Positions 16,132 to 25,221 of a stretch of DNA of 64,000 nt are shown here, piece after piece. Position numbers and translations under genes: made by a program. Position 1 is the stretch's first letter. Every line of letters begins with the position of its first letter. This stretch comes from Streptomyces sp. NBC_01217 (lineage in GTDB: Bacteria; Actinomycetota; Actinomycetes; Streptomycetales; Streptomycetaceae): NCBI RefSeq assembly GCF_035994185.1, contig NZ_CP108538.1, positions 868,001 to 932,000 on the forward strand. Reading direction: 5' to 3'. Under the pieces are notes generated by a model, which was given only the letters and a program-made list of their open reading frames with translations, made no database searches and had not been told where the DNA came from.

Positions 16132-18611
16132 GAGGCCGTCTCCGAGGGGCCGAGCAAGGGTGCGAGTGCGTGGAGCATCCGGGAGAGGAGGTCGTCGCGG
16201 GCGCTGTGCAGGTAGAAGTGGCCGCCGGTGACGAGGCGGGATTCGAACGCGGCCTGTGTCCGGGTCTGCCAGAGCGCCAGTTCCACGGGGTCGACCTCGG
16301 TGTCCTCGGTGCCGCCGAAGGCCGTGATCGGGCAGGCGAGAGGCGCTGCGCTCCGGTACGTGTACGTCTCGTGCAGGGCGAAGTCGGCGCGCAGCGTCGG
16401 CAGCATGACCTTCAGGAGCCGTGGGTCGTCGAGCAGTTCGGGAGGGGTGCCGCCGAGTTCTCTCAGATGCTCGCGCAGCGCGTCGTCGGACAACCGGTGG
16501 ACCCGGGTCCTCACGGGGACCTGCGGGGCGGCGGAGCCGGAGGCGAAGAGGTGTACGGGCTGGGCGTGGCCGTGCCGTCGCTGCCAGAGCGCCAGTTCGT
16601 AGGCGACCACCGCCCCGGAGCTGTGCCCGAAGAACGCGGTGGGCAGCGGCTCCAGCTCGGCCAGCGCCTTCCCCACCTCGGCCACGAGTTCGTCGATGCG
16701 CTCCAGCGGTGCCTCGGCCAGCCGTTCGCCCCTGCCCGACGGTTGTACGCAGATCAGCTCGACGTCGGGCGGCAGGGCGTCCGGCCAGCTTCCGTACGCG
16801 GACGGTCCTCCGCCGGCGAAGGGGAAGCAGACCAGCCGCAGCCCGGCTCCGGCCCCCGGCCCGGTCCGTACCAGGCAGGCGCCCGGTCTGCCGGGAGCGG
16901 CAGCAACCAGTTGCGCGAGGTCCGCGATCGTCGGCCGCTCGTAGAAGCCCGGCAGATCGACGTACGCGCCGATACGGTCCTCGATGGCGCCGACCAGCTG
17001 GACGGCGAGCAGCGAGTGTCCACCGAGCTCGAAGAAGTCGTCCGCGGTCCCGATCTCGTCCAGGCAGAGCAACTCACGCCATATTGCGGCAAGCTCGCGC
17101 TCCAGGTCGTCGCGCGCCTCCCGCATCGGGGCGGCGGAGGCCGCGCGGTCCCGCTTGGGTTCCGGCAGTGCCTGCCGGTCGAGCTTCCCGCTGAGGGTGC
17201 GGGGCAGGGCGTCCAGGATCACGAAGTCGGACGGCAGCATGTGGTCGGGGAGTTCGCGCCGGAGCCCGGAGTGCAGGTGCGGCACCCGGTCGGGGGTGAC
17301 GCCGGTGACATAGGCGACCAGGCGCCGGCCGTCCCCCTCGCCGCGGGCCACCACCGCGGCCTCCGTCACCTCCTCGCCGCGCAGGAGGTGTCCCTCGACC
17401 TCGTCGAGGTGGACGCGTTTGCCGCGGATCTTCACCTGGCGGTCGGTCCTGCCCAGGATGTCGAGCGTGCCGTCGTCGAGCAGCCGGCCGATGTCCCCGG
17501 TGCGGTACATGCGGGCGCCGGGCCGGTCCGTATACGGGTCGGGGAGCCAGCGCTGCGCGGTCAGGGCGGGGTCGTTCGCGTAACCCCGGGCGAGACCGGG
17601 GCCTGCGACGTGGATCTCGCCCTCCGTACCGGCCGGGACCTCGGCGAAATTCTCGTCCAGGAGGTGCACACGGGTGTGCGACACGGCCCGGCCGCGGGAG
17701 GTGATGTGGGTGGTCTCCGTCGAGCCGTAGGTGACGGCCACCTCGAAGGGCAGCCCGTCGGGCAGTTCCCGCTCGAACCGCTCGCCCGTGGCGAGGAGCA
17801 GCCGCAGCGTGGAGTGCTTTGTCCAGGTGACCCCGCACAGCCCGGTCGCGAGCGTCTTCACCAGCTGTACGACGGTTATTCGATGCTCCGTCAGCCAGTC
17901 CCGCAGCCGTTCGGGAAAGAGCAGTGTCTCGCCGTCGGGGAGGTGCACCGCGCAGCCGGCGGAGAGGAACGGCCACAGCTCGTTGACCAGGGACACCCCG
18001 AAGCCCGGTGACGACACCCAGGTCGAGCGGTCGTCGGCGGTGACGGAGAACGCCTCGCGTGCCCAGTGCGCGCAGTGCAGCACCGTTTCGTGGCGGGCTA
18101 CGACGCCCTTGGGTTCACCGCTGGAGCCCGAGGTGTAGACGACATGGGCGGCGCTGTCCGGGGTGAGACCGGTCACTGCGTGGTCCGTCGAGGGGTGGGC
18201 GTCGATCGCGGCCGTGTCCCGGTCGAGCAGCACCGGCCGTACACCGTGGGCCGTCGCCTCGCGCAGGACCTCTTGCGGGACCGTGTCCGTCGTGGTGACG
18301 ACGGCGCGGGCGCCCGAGTCCCTGAGCATGAACGCGATCCTGTTGCCGGGAGCGGCCGGGTCGAGCAGTACGGGCGCGGCGCCCGACTTGACCACGCCGA
18401 GCAGGGTGACGACGGCATCGGCGGAGCGCGGCAGGCAGACTCCGACGCGGACTTCGGGGGCGGCTCCCAGGGTGCGCAGATGGGCGGCGAGCCGGTTGGC
18501 CCCGCGGTTGAGTTCGCCGTAGGTCAGGGTCGTGCCGTCGGACACGACGGCGGGCCCGTCCGGTCGCAGCGCGGCCTGTTCGGCGATCAGCTCGTGGATC
18601 AGCAGCGTCAT
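16128..18611 (-). CDS. NRPS module A-PCP-TE with atypical A-domain pocket
   Basis: 827 residues. Adenylation domain 1-490: YTSGSSGEPKG at 159-169, YGSTETT at 295-301, YRTGDIGR at 369-376, catalytic LSGKLDRQ at 473-480. Carrier domain 500-570 with LGGHSL at 529-534 (Ser533). Thioesterase 590-827 with GHSSG at 662-666 and GGHFYL near 796; it looks like an RifR/type II-style TE. The pocket segment reads FGVSLVNELW, so position 235 (GrsA numbering), normally the Asp that holds the alpha-amino group, is Gly. My manual code is G-V-V-Q-L-T-T-H-I. There is no condensation domain, so any peptide bond to this carrier must be made by a domain on another protein. It overlaps the larger NRPS by 4 bases. 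Confidence 0.93.
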   Translation of the reverse strand: MTLLIHELIAEQAALRPDGPAVVSDGTTLTYGELNRGANRLAAHLRTLGAAPEVRVGVCLPRSADAVVTLLGVVKSGAAPVLLDPAAPGNRIAFMLRDSGARAVVTTTDTVPQEVLREATAHGVRPVLLDRDTAAIDAHPSTDHAVTGLTPDSAAHVVYTSGSSGEPKGVVARHETVLHCAHWAREAFSVTADDRSTWVSSPGFGVSLVNELWPFLSAGCAVHLPDGETLLFPERLRDWLTEHRITVVQLVKTLATGLCGVTWTKHSTLRLLLATGERFERELPDGLPFEVAVTYGSTETTHITSRGRAVSHTRVHLLDENFAEVPAGTEGEIHVAGPGLARGYANDPALTAQRWLPDPYTDRPGARMYRTGDIGRLLDDGTLDILGRTDRQVKIRGKRVHLDEVEGHLLRGEEVTEAAVVARGEGDGRRLVAYVTGVTPDRVPHLHSGLRRELPDHMLPSDFVILDALPRTLSGKLDRQALPEPKRDRAASAAPMREARDDLERELAAIWRELLCLDEIGTADDFFELGGHSLLAVQLVGAIEDRIGAYVDLPGFYERPTIADLAQLVAAAPGRPGACLVRTGPGAGAGLRLVCFPFAGGGPSAYGSWPDALPPDVELICVQPSGRGERLAEAPLERIDELVAEVGKALAELEPLPTAFFGHSSGAVVAYELALWQRRHGHAQPVHLFASGSAAPQVPVRTRVHRLSDDALREHLRELGGTPPELLDDPRLLKVMLPTLRADFALHETYTYRSAAPLACPITAFGGTEDTEVDPVELALWQTRTQAAFESRLVTGGHFYLHSARDDLLSRMLHALAPLLGPSETAS

Positions 18612-21600
18612 GTGTCGTCCCTCATGTCGAGGATCGTCGGGCCGTCCTTGGGAGCGGCGGCGTCGAGCCGGGCCGCCAGTTCCCGCACCGTCCGGTACTG
18701 GAAGAACAGCTCGACCGGGATGTCGAGGCCCGCGTCGGCAGCGCCGTTGATCACCGCGATGGCGCGCAGCGAGTCTCCGCCCGAGGTGAAGAAGTCGTCC
18801 CCGGGGCCCAGCCGGTCGGCGCCGAGGATGTCCGCCTCGATGCGCAGCAGCACCTCCTCGGTCTCGGTGGCGGGCGACTCGGCGCGGACGCCGGGTTCGA
18901 CGGGCTCCCCGAGCGCCGTCAGCGCGGTGCGGTCGACCTTGCCGTTGGAGGTCAGCGGCAGGGCTTTGAGGAAGTTGAAGAGCGAGGGCACGATGTCGCC
19001 GAGAATCCTCTGCGCGAGGAACTCCCGCAGTTCGTCGGGGGCCGGTGCGGTGTCCGGTTCTCTCACGACATGCGCGACGAGGCGCCGGGGCGCGCCGGGT
19101 TCGCCGAGCGCGACGACGCAGCAGCCCGCCACCTGCGGATGGTCCTGGAGCGCCGCCTCGATCTCGCCCAGCTCCACCCGGTGGCCGAGGATCTTCACCT
19201 GGAAGTCCTCCCGGCCGAGGATCTCGATGTCGCCCGAAGGGCGCCAGCGGCCGAGGTCACCGGTGCGGTAGAGGCGTTCCCCGGTGTGCGGGTCGGTCAC
19301 GAATCTGGCGGCGGTCTTCTCCGGGTCGCGCCAGTAGCCGCGGGCGAGGCCGTCGCCCGCGATGTACAGCCCGCCCGTCGCCCAGTCCGGCCGGGGCCGC
19401 ATCCGGTCGTCGAGCACATGCCAGCGCTGGTTGGCCAGGGGCCTGCCGTAGGGCACGCTCGCCCACGCGGGGCCGGGAGGACCCGCTTCGTACGAGATCG
19501 ACCAGATGGACGCCTCCGTCGCCCCGCCCAGGCTGATCAGCCTGGCGTCCGGGGCCACTTCGCGCAGGTGCTCGTAGGTCGCGACGGGGATCCAGTCCCC
19601 GCTGAGCAGGACCGTCCGCAGCTCGGTGGGCAGTCGCTCGCCGCGGCCCCGGGTGTAATCCAGGAGGATCTGCAGGAGTGCGGGCACCGAGTTCCAGACG
19701 GTGACGCGGTGGCGGCGCAGCAGCTCCGCCCAGGCCGAGGGGTCCGGGTTGCCGGACGGCTCGGGGATGACGAGCGTGCCGCCCGCGCCCAGGGTTCCGA
19801 AGACGTCCCAGACCGACAGGTCGAAGCTGAGGGAGCTGATCGCCAGGACCCTGTCGCCGGGGCCGACGCGGAAGCGGCTGTTGATGTCGAGCACGGTGTT
19901 GCGCGCGGCGCGGTGCTCGATCATGACGCCCTTGGGTTCCCCCGTGGAGCCCGAGGTGTAGATGACGTACGCCAGATCCTCGGGTCCGGCCGGTGCGCTG
20001 CGCGGCTGCCCGGCGGGCGACGGCAGCGGTGTTCCGCCGACATGGACCGCGGTGGTGCCCGGCGGCCAGGTCAGCTCACGGTCCACGGCGTCCTGGGTGA
20101 GCACCACCTCCACCTGTGCGTTCTCCAGCAGATAGCCGATCCGTGCGGCGGGCAGCCCGGGATCGATCGGGAGGTAGGCCGCCCCCGCTCGCAGCACGCC
20201 GAGGACCGCGGCGACCTGTTCCCAGCCCTTGTTCATCACGACCGCGACCAACCGGCCGGGCCGTGCGCCGAGTTCACCGAGCCGGTGGGCGATACCGGCC
20301 GAGATCGTGTCGAGGTCCCGGTAGGTCAGGGTACGCCCGGATGCCTCGACGGCCGGGGCGTCGGGGGTCTCGGCGGCCCGGCGGAGGAAGGGTTCGTGCA
20401 GCAGACCGCTGACCGGCGGGTCCGTGGACGGCGTTGTGCCGGTCGCGTTGATTTCGCTGCGCCGCGCGAGCTGACCGGCCGGCGGTGCGGTCGGCTGCTC
20501 CTGCGTCCAGGCATCCTGCCGGGTCGCGAGGTCCCGCAGGAGGTGCCCGTAGGCGGCGGCCATGTCGTCGAGCAGGCCGTCGGGGAAGAGTTCGGCCACG
20601 GCGTCCCAGCAGTAGTCGAGTCCGCCGTCCACCTCCATGACCTGGTGGTCGAGTGCGACCTGTGGTGTCTGGGTGACCCCGTACGCGTAGGTGCCGAGGC
20701 TGCCCCACTCCATGCGCGGGACGCCGACCAGGCTGGAGAACACCACCGGCATCGCTGCCCGAGGCAGCCCGCCGCCCTGTCGCCGCGCCAGGTCGCGCAT
20801 GACCTGAACGCTGCTGGTGTGACGGTTCTCCAGGTCGCTCCAGAGCCGGTCCTGCACCTGCCTGGCCCGGTCCAGGAAGGTGGCTCCGTCACCTTCGACG
20901 GCGTGCAGGAGTCCGGAGGTGAAGTCGCCCAGCAGATCGTTGAGCTGGGGGTGCAGCGGCGGCCGGTTGAACAGGGTCAGGTTGATGGTGAACCGGGGGC
21001 TCGCGCTCCAACCGCCCAGCACCTCGGCGAAGGCCGCGAGAAGCAGTGCCGACGGTGTGATGCCCGCGCTCGCGCCCGCCTGTCGCAGCCCCTGCCAGAC
21101 ATCCGGCTCCAGCCGCCCGGGGCAGCGTACGAACCGCGGTTGGCGAACCGAGCCCAGGCTTCGCAGATACGGCAGTTCCGGGGCGGGCGGAAGGTCGTCG
21201 AGACGCTCCTGCCAGTAGGTGCGCGAGGCGCGGTGGAGCGGTGAGCTCTCCTGGGCGGCGCGCTCGGCAAGTACGTAGTCACGGAAGGACAGTTCGAGTG
21301 CGGGCAGCGCCAGGTCCGGGTTCTCGTACAGCCCGGTCAGTTCCTGGGTGAAGATCCGCGCGCTCCTGGCGTCGAAGATCAGCAGGTCGAAGCTGACATG
21401 CACGCGTGCCACGGTCTCGTCGACGAGTGTGACCCGCAGGTCGAACAGCGGCCAGCGGTCGACGGCCAGGAGTTCGTGGGACAGCTTCTCCCGGATCGCG
21501 GTGAGCCGCTCGTCCCGCTCACCGGCCGTGAGGGAACGCAGGTCCGTCACCCGCAGGTCGTACGGCGCCACCTCCTTCAGGACACGCTGCTGCCCGGCCG

Positions 21601-24600
21601 GGGTGACGACCGCGCGGAGCATGTCGTGGCGCGCCACGAGCAGGTCGACGGCGCGCCGCAGCCGCTCCGTGTCGAGCCCGGGGACGTCCCACTCCTGGTA
21701 TCCGTGGCAGCCCACATCGCCGAGTTCGATGCCGCCGCTGCGGCCGATCCAGTAGGCGTGCTGGATGTCGGTGAGGGGGAACGGCTCGTACCGCTGGTCC
21801 GGCCGCGCCGTGACCGGCGGCAGGTCGCCCGGTGCGGATGCCACGCCCGGTGCCCCTTCGCCCGCGCCCTCGACCACCGCGGCCATCTCCTCGATGGTCG
21901 GGGACTCGAAGAGCACGCGCAGCGGGAGGTCCACACCGAGCACGCGGCTGACCGACGCCATGAGCTCCATGCCGGTGAGCGAGTCGCCGCCCAGTTCGAA
22001 GTAGTTGTCCCGTACGCCCACCCGCTCCTGGTGCAGCACCTCGCACCACACGCGCGCCAGTGTCTCCTCGACGTCGGTGCGCGGCGCGACCGTAGTGCCT
22101 GTGGCGCCCCTCGGGGCGTCGGGCGCGGGCAGGGCCCTGCGGTTCACCTTGCCGTTGGGCAGCAGCGGGAGCGCGTCGAGCACGACGAACGTCCCGGGGA
22201 CCATGTAGGCGGGCAGTTGTTCCCCCAGCAGGTCGCGCAGTTCACCACTGGCCGGGCGCCGGTGCGTGTCCGTCACGAGATAGGCGACCATCCGGCGCTC
22301 GCCGGGGCGGTCCTGTCTGATCGTCACGGTGGCCTGCCGGACCGCGGGGTGTTCCAGCAGGCGGGCGGTGACCTCGCCGAGCTCTATGCGGTAGCCGTTG
22401 AGGCTGACCTGTTCGTCGGCGCGTCCCAGGACGACGACCGACCCGTCGGGGAGCCGGCGGCCGATGTCGCCCGTGGCGACCATGCGTGCACCGGGCCGCA
22501 CGGCGAAGGGGTCGGGGATCCACTTCTCGGCCGTGCGGTCCGGCCGGTGCAGATATCCGCTCTGGATGAGGTCCCCGCCCACGTGGATCTGTCCCGCCAC
22601 GCCCATGGGCACGGGCTGGAGGGAGGCGTCGAGCAGATAGACCCGGGCGTTGGGCACAGGCAGGCCGACCGGTGTGCTTGAGCTGTGCCGTCGCTCGGGC
22701 GGCACGCTCTTGGGTGTGATGCGCACCCCGTCGGCCTCGTTGAGGCAGGTGGTGGCGTTCGTGGTCTCGGTGGACCCGTAGATGGTGACGATCTCGAAGG
22801 GCACCGACGACGGGAGCCAGCCGACGCGTTCGCCGGAGACCATCAGGATCCGCAGCGCCACCTCGCCCGGCCAGTCGACCGCGCACACCCGCTCCGCGAG
22901 TGCCTTGGCGAGCACGGTCACGGTGATCCCGGCTTCGATCAGCCAGTCGCGGATCCGGAAGGGCGTGCCGGTCGTCGTCTCGTCCGCGATGTGCACGGCC
23001 GCTCCCGCGCTGAGGAAGGGCCACAGCTCGTTCACGTACGAGATCCCGAAGCCGGGGGCGGAGATCCAGGTGCCCCGGTCCTCCTCCGTCAGGGAGTACG
23101 CCCGCCGGGTGCCGTGGGCGACGAGCAGCACCGCGCCGTGGTGGAAGGCGACCCCGCGCGGTTCGCCGGTGGAGCCCGATGTGTACGCGATCTGGCACAG
23201 GCCCTGGCGGTGCGCCCGCTCCGGCGGGCTCGCCGGGTCGGCCCCGGCGAACAGTGCCCGGTCCCGGTCGAGACAGCGGACATGGCCCGCGTACTCGCTG
23301 GGCAGGTGGGCGAGGAGCGCCTCGGAAGTGAGCAGTACGGACGTCCGGGCGTCGTTGAGCATGGACGCCAGCCGGCGGGTCGGCTGGGAGGGGTCGAGGA
23401 GGACCGCGGCGCCCGCGGCCTTGAGGATGCCGAGCACACCGACGACCAGGTCGATGGAGCGGCGCAGGCAGATGCCGACCGGGACCTGAGGTCCCACGCC
23501 CAGCTCGCGCAGATGGTTCGCCACCTGGTTTGCGCGCCGGTCGAGTTCGCCGAAGGTCATCCGGTCGTCGCCTGCGACGAGTGCGATCGCCTCGGGCCTG
23601 CGTGCCGCCTGCTCGGCGACGAGCTGGTGGATCAGCCGGTCGGTGGGGAAGTCGACGCGGGTGTCGTTACCGTCGTACAGGACGTGGCGTGCCTCTTCGG
23701 GGGCGAGCAGCCGCTGGCGGCCGATGGTCTCGCCCGGTTTGGCCGCGAGGCCGGCCAGCAGGGTGCTGAAGTTCTCGGCGAGGCGGGTGACCGTCCCTTC
23801 CTCGAACAGCTCCGTGTCGTACGTGAAGGTCAGCCGGGTGCCGTCGTCCTCGGGCGTGACGACGAGGGCCAGGTCGAAGGCCGCCGTCCCCGGGTCGAAG
23901 GGCAGGGGCGCGGTGGTGGCGCCCGGCAGGGTGCAGGTGGGTTCCGGCCGGATTTCGAATCCGAGCTGGCAGACCGGGCGTCTGCTCAGGTCGCGCTCGG
24001 GGTCGAGCTTCTCGACGAGCTGCTCGAAGGGCACATCGGCGTACGCCCGCGCCTCGGTGCAGGCGTGCCGCATGCGCTCCAGCGCCTCGGAGAACGGCGG
24101 GTCCCCGGCGAGTACGGCGCGTACCACCAGCAGATTCGTCAGGGGTCCGACCGCGCGTCCGGCGTCACGGTGCGGGGTCCCGAGCACGATGTCGGTGACA
24201 CCGGTGTACCGGTGGGCGAGGACGGCGAACGCGGTGAGCAGCAGGGTCTCGGTGTCGGTTTCCTGGGCGCGGGCGAACTCCGCCAGTTCCCCGGCCGTAT
24301 CGGCGGGCAGTCGCAGCGAGGTCTGCGCGCCGGTGAAGCCCAGTGCGCGCGGGCGTATCCGGTCGGCGGGCAGTTCGATGCCCACGGGCATGCCGGCCAG
24401 GGCCTCCACACGGGCGTCGAGCCGCGTCTGTGGTGCCATGGGCGGACCCGTGTGGTACTCCGCCGACGGCGGCGCAGTACGACGGCTGTCCTGCGCCGAC
24501 GCGGTGCAGATCTCACCCAGTTCCTCGAAGAGGACCGCCAGCGAGCGCCGGTCGGCGACCAGTTGATGCGCGCAGAGCAGCAGCGCGTGCTCGCCGGGGC

Positions 24601-24994
24601 CGAGCGACAGCAGTCCCGCCCGCCACAGCGGGCCCAGTTCCTTGTCGAACGGTCTGGCGGTCAGCTCCTTCGCCCACTGCCGGATCCTGCGCATCCGGTC
24701 CTCGGGCGCCGTTGTGGCCTCCTCCCGTACGACGTCCAGAGAGACGTCCGGGGCCGGGAGTACCACGGGCTGGGGACGGGCGTGCTGTGTCCGGAACACG
24801 GTGCGCAGCAGCGGGTGGCGGGCGGCGAGTTCCGACAGTGCGCCGCGGACCGTCCGCGCGCTCAGCTCACCGGTGACGAGCATCAGTTCGCCGAGGGTGA
24901 AGATCTCGTCCCGCGGGTGCAGCTCGTTGAGAAGCCAAACGCGTTCCTGGCCGGGCGACAGAGTGGTGGCCGACAGAGTCATGGTTCGCAACAC
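18608..24994 (-). CDS. NRPS C-A-PCP-Cy-A-PCP (second module cysteine/thiazoline)
   Basis: 2128 residues. C domain 10-440; its HHxxxDG motif is HQLVADR (143-149), with the catalytic second His replaced by Gln. A1 455-955 (AYTSGSTGEPRG 603-614, TGDIGR 841-846, LPNGKVNR 945-952); pocket FGISYVNELW at 649-658 gives Gly at 235 and code G-I-V-V-M-S-I-N-A. PCP1 with LGGDSL 1001-1006. Cy domain 1070-1500 with the heterocyclisation motif DLLIFD at 1203-1208. A2 1530-2030 with code D-L-W-N-L-S-L-I-W, one residue from the cysteine code DLYNLSLIW, and GGATEASIWS as in yersiniabactin-type Cys domains. PCP2 with SGGDSL 2071-2076. GTG start at 24994; an ATG four codons in is possible. It should join an unusual acyl unit to Cys and cyclise it to thiazoline. 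Confidence 0.95.
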   Translation of the reverse strand: MLRTMTLSATTLSPGQERVWLLNELHPRDEIFTLGELMLVTGELSARTVRGALSELAARHPLLRTVFRTQHARPQPVVLPAPDVSLDVVREEATTAPEDRMRRIRQWAKELTARPFDKELGPLWRAGLLSLGPGEHALLLCAHQLVADRRSLAVLFEELGEICTASAQDSRRTAPPSAEYHTGPPMAPQTRLDARVEALAGMPVGIELPADRIRPRALGFTGAQTSLRLPADTAGELAEFARAQETDTETLLLTAFAVLAHRYTGVTDIVLGTPHRDAGRAVGPLTNLLVVRAVLAGDPPFSEALERMRHACTEARAYADVPFEQLVEKLDPERDLSRRPVCQLGFEIRPEPTCTLPGATTAPLPFDPGTAAFDLALVVTPEDDGTRLTFTYDTELFEEGTVTRLAENFSTLLAGLAAKPGETIGRQRLLAPEEARHVLYDGNDTRVDFPTDRLIHQLVAEQAARRPEAIALVAGDDRMTFGELDRRANQVANHLRELGVGPQVPVGICLRRSIDLVVGVLGILKAAGAAVLLDPSQPTRRLASMLNDARTSVLLTSEALLAHLPSEYAGHVRCLDRDRALFAGADPASPPERAHRQGLCQIAYTSGSTGEPRGVAFHHGAVLLVAHGTRRAYSLTEEDRGTWISAPGFGISYVNELWPFLSAGAAVHIADETTTGTPFRIRDWLIEAGITVTVLAKALAERVCAVDWPGEVALRILMVSGERVGWLPSSVPFEIVTIYGSTETTNATTCLNEADGVRITPKSVPPERRHSSSTPVGLPVPNARVYLLDASLQPVPMGVAGQIHVGGDLIQSGYLHRPDRTAEKWIPDPFAVRPGARMVATGDIGRRLPDGSVVVLGRADEQVSLNGYRIELGEVTARLLEHPAVRQATVTIRQDRPGERRMVAYLVTDTHRRPASGELRDLLGEQLPAYMVPGTFVVLDALPLLPNGKVNRRALPAPDAPRGATGTTVAPRTDVEETLARVWCEVLHQERVGVRDNYFELGGDSLTGMELMASVSRVLGVDLPLRVLFESPTIEEMAAVVEGAGEGAPGVASAPGDLPPVTARPDQRYEPFPLTDIQHAYWIGRSGGIELGDVGCHGYQEWDVPGLDTERLRRAVDLLVARHDMLRAVVTPAGQQRVLKEVAPYDLRVTDLRSLTAGERDERLTAIREKLSHELLAVDRWPLFDLRVTLVDETVARVHVSFDLLIFDARSARIFTQELTGLYENPDLALPALELSFRDYVLAERAAQESSPLHRASRTYWQERLDDLPPAPELPYLRSLGSVRQPRFVRCPGRLEPDVWQGLRQAGASAGITPSALLLAAFAEVLGGWSASPRFTINLTLFNRPPLHPQLNDLLGDFTSGLLHAVEGDGATFLDRARQVQDRLWSDLENRHTSSVQVMRDLARRQGGGLPRAAMPVVFSSLVGVPRMEWGSLGTYAYGVTQTPQVALDHQVMEVDGGLDYCWDAVAELFPDGLLDDMAAAYGHLLRDLATRQDAWTQEQPTAPPAGQLARRSEINATGTTPSTDPPVSGLLHEPFLRRAAETPDAPAVEASGRTLTYRDLDTISAGIAHRLGELGARPGRLVAVVMNKGWEQVAAVLGVLRAGAAYLPIDPGLPAARIGYLLENAQVEVVLTQDAVDRELTWPPGTTAVHVGGTPLPSPAGQPRSAPAGPEDLAYVIYTSGSTGEPKGVMIEHRAARNTVLDINSRFRVGPGDRVLAISSLSFDLSVWDVFGTLGAGGTLVIPEPSGNPDPSAWAELLRRHRVTVWNSVPALLQILLDYTRGRGERLPTELRTVLLSGDWIPVATYEHLREVAPDARLISLGGATEASIWSISYEAGPPGPAWASVPYGRPLANQRWHVLDDRMRPRPDWATGGLYIAGDGLARGYWRDPEKTAARFVTDPHTGERLYRTGDLGRWRPSGDIEILGREDFQVKILGHRVELGEIEAALQDHPQVAGCCVVALGEPGAPRRLVAHVVREPDTAPAPDELREFLAQRILGDIVPSLFNFLKALPLTSNGKVDRTALTALGEPVEPGVRAESPATETEEVLLRIEADILGADRLGPGDDFFTSGGDSLRAIAVINGAADAGLDIPVELFFQYRTVRELAARLDAAAPKDGPTILDMRDDT

Positions 24995-25004
24995 CCCAGA
25001 GGTT

Positions 25005-25193
25005 TCAGGATTGGTCCGCGATCAGTTGCCCGCCCCGGGCGAACTCGGTCGCGTCCATCTCGACGAACCGGACACGCACCTCTTCGGGTTTCGCGTCCAG
25101 GCATTTCACGGCGAGCCGGGTGATCTCGTCGGCGAACAGGCGCCTCTGCTCCAGCGTGCGCCCCTTGAGCGCGAGCACGGTGATGAACGGCAT
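25005..25193 (-). CDS. 4-oxalocrotonate tautomerase-like protein
   Basis: 62 residues, the standard size of a 4-OT monomer. It begins M-P-F-I-T-V, giving the catalytic N-terminal Pro after Met removal. Continues with GRTLEQRRLFADEITRLAV and an EEVRVRFVEMD strand carrying the arginine position typical of the family. Tautomerases convert enols and ketones or catalyse related hydratase/dehalogenase steps. It lies 10 bases upstream of the large NRPS and 28 bases after the LLM oxidoreductase, in the same operon. Its partner substrate in this pathway is unknown. Confidence 0.88.
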   Translation of the reverse strand: MPFITVLALKGRTLEQRRLFADEITRLAVKCLDAKPEEVRVRFVEMDATEFARGGQLIADQS

Positions 25194-25221
25194 GGGGTTC
25201 CTTCCACTCGGCGTGGCGCGC

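Noticed and set aside
18608..25123. Several long plus-strand frames opposite the NRPS genes
   Set aside because: Antisense shadows; the minus-strand NRPS domains are continuous and motif-complete.
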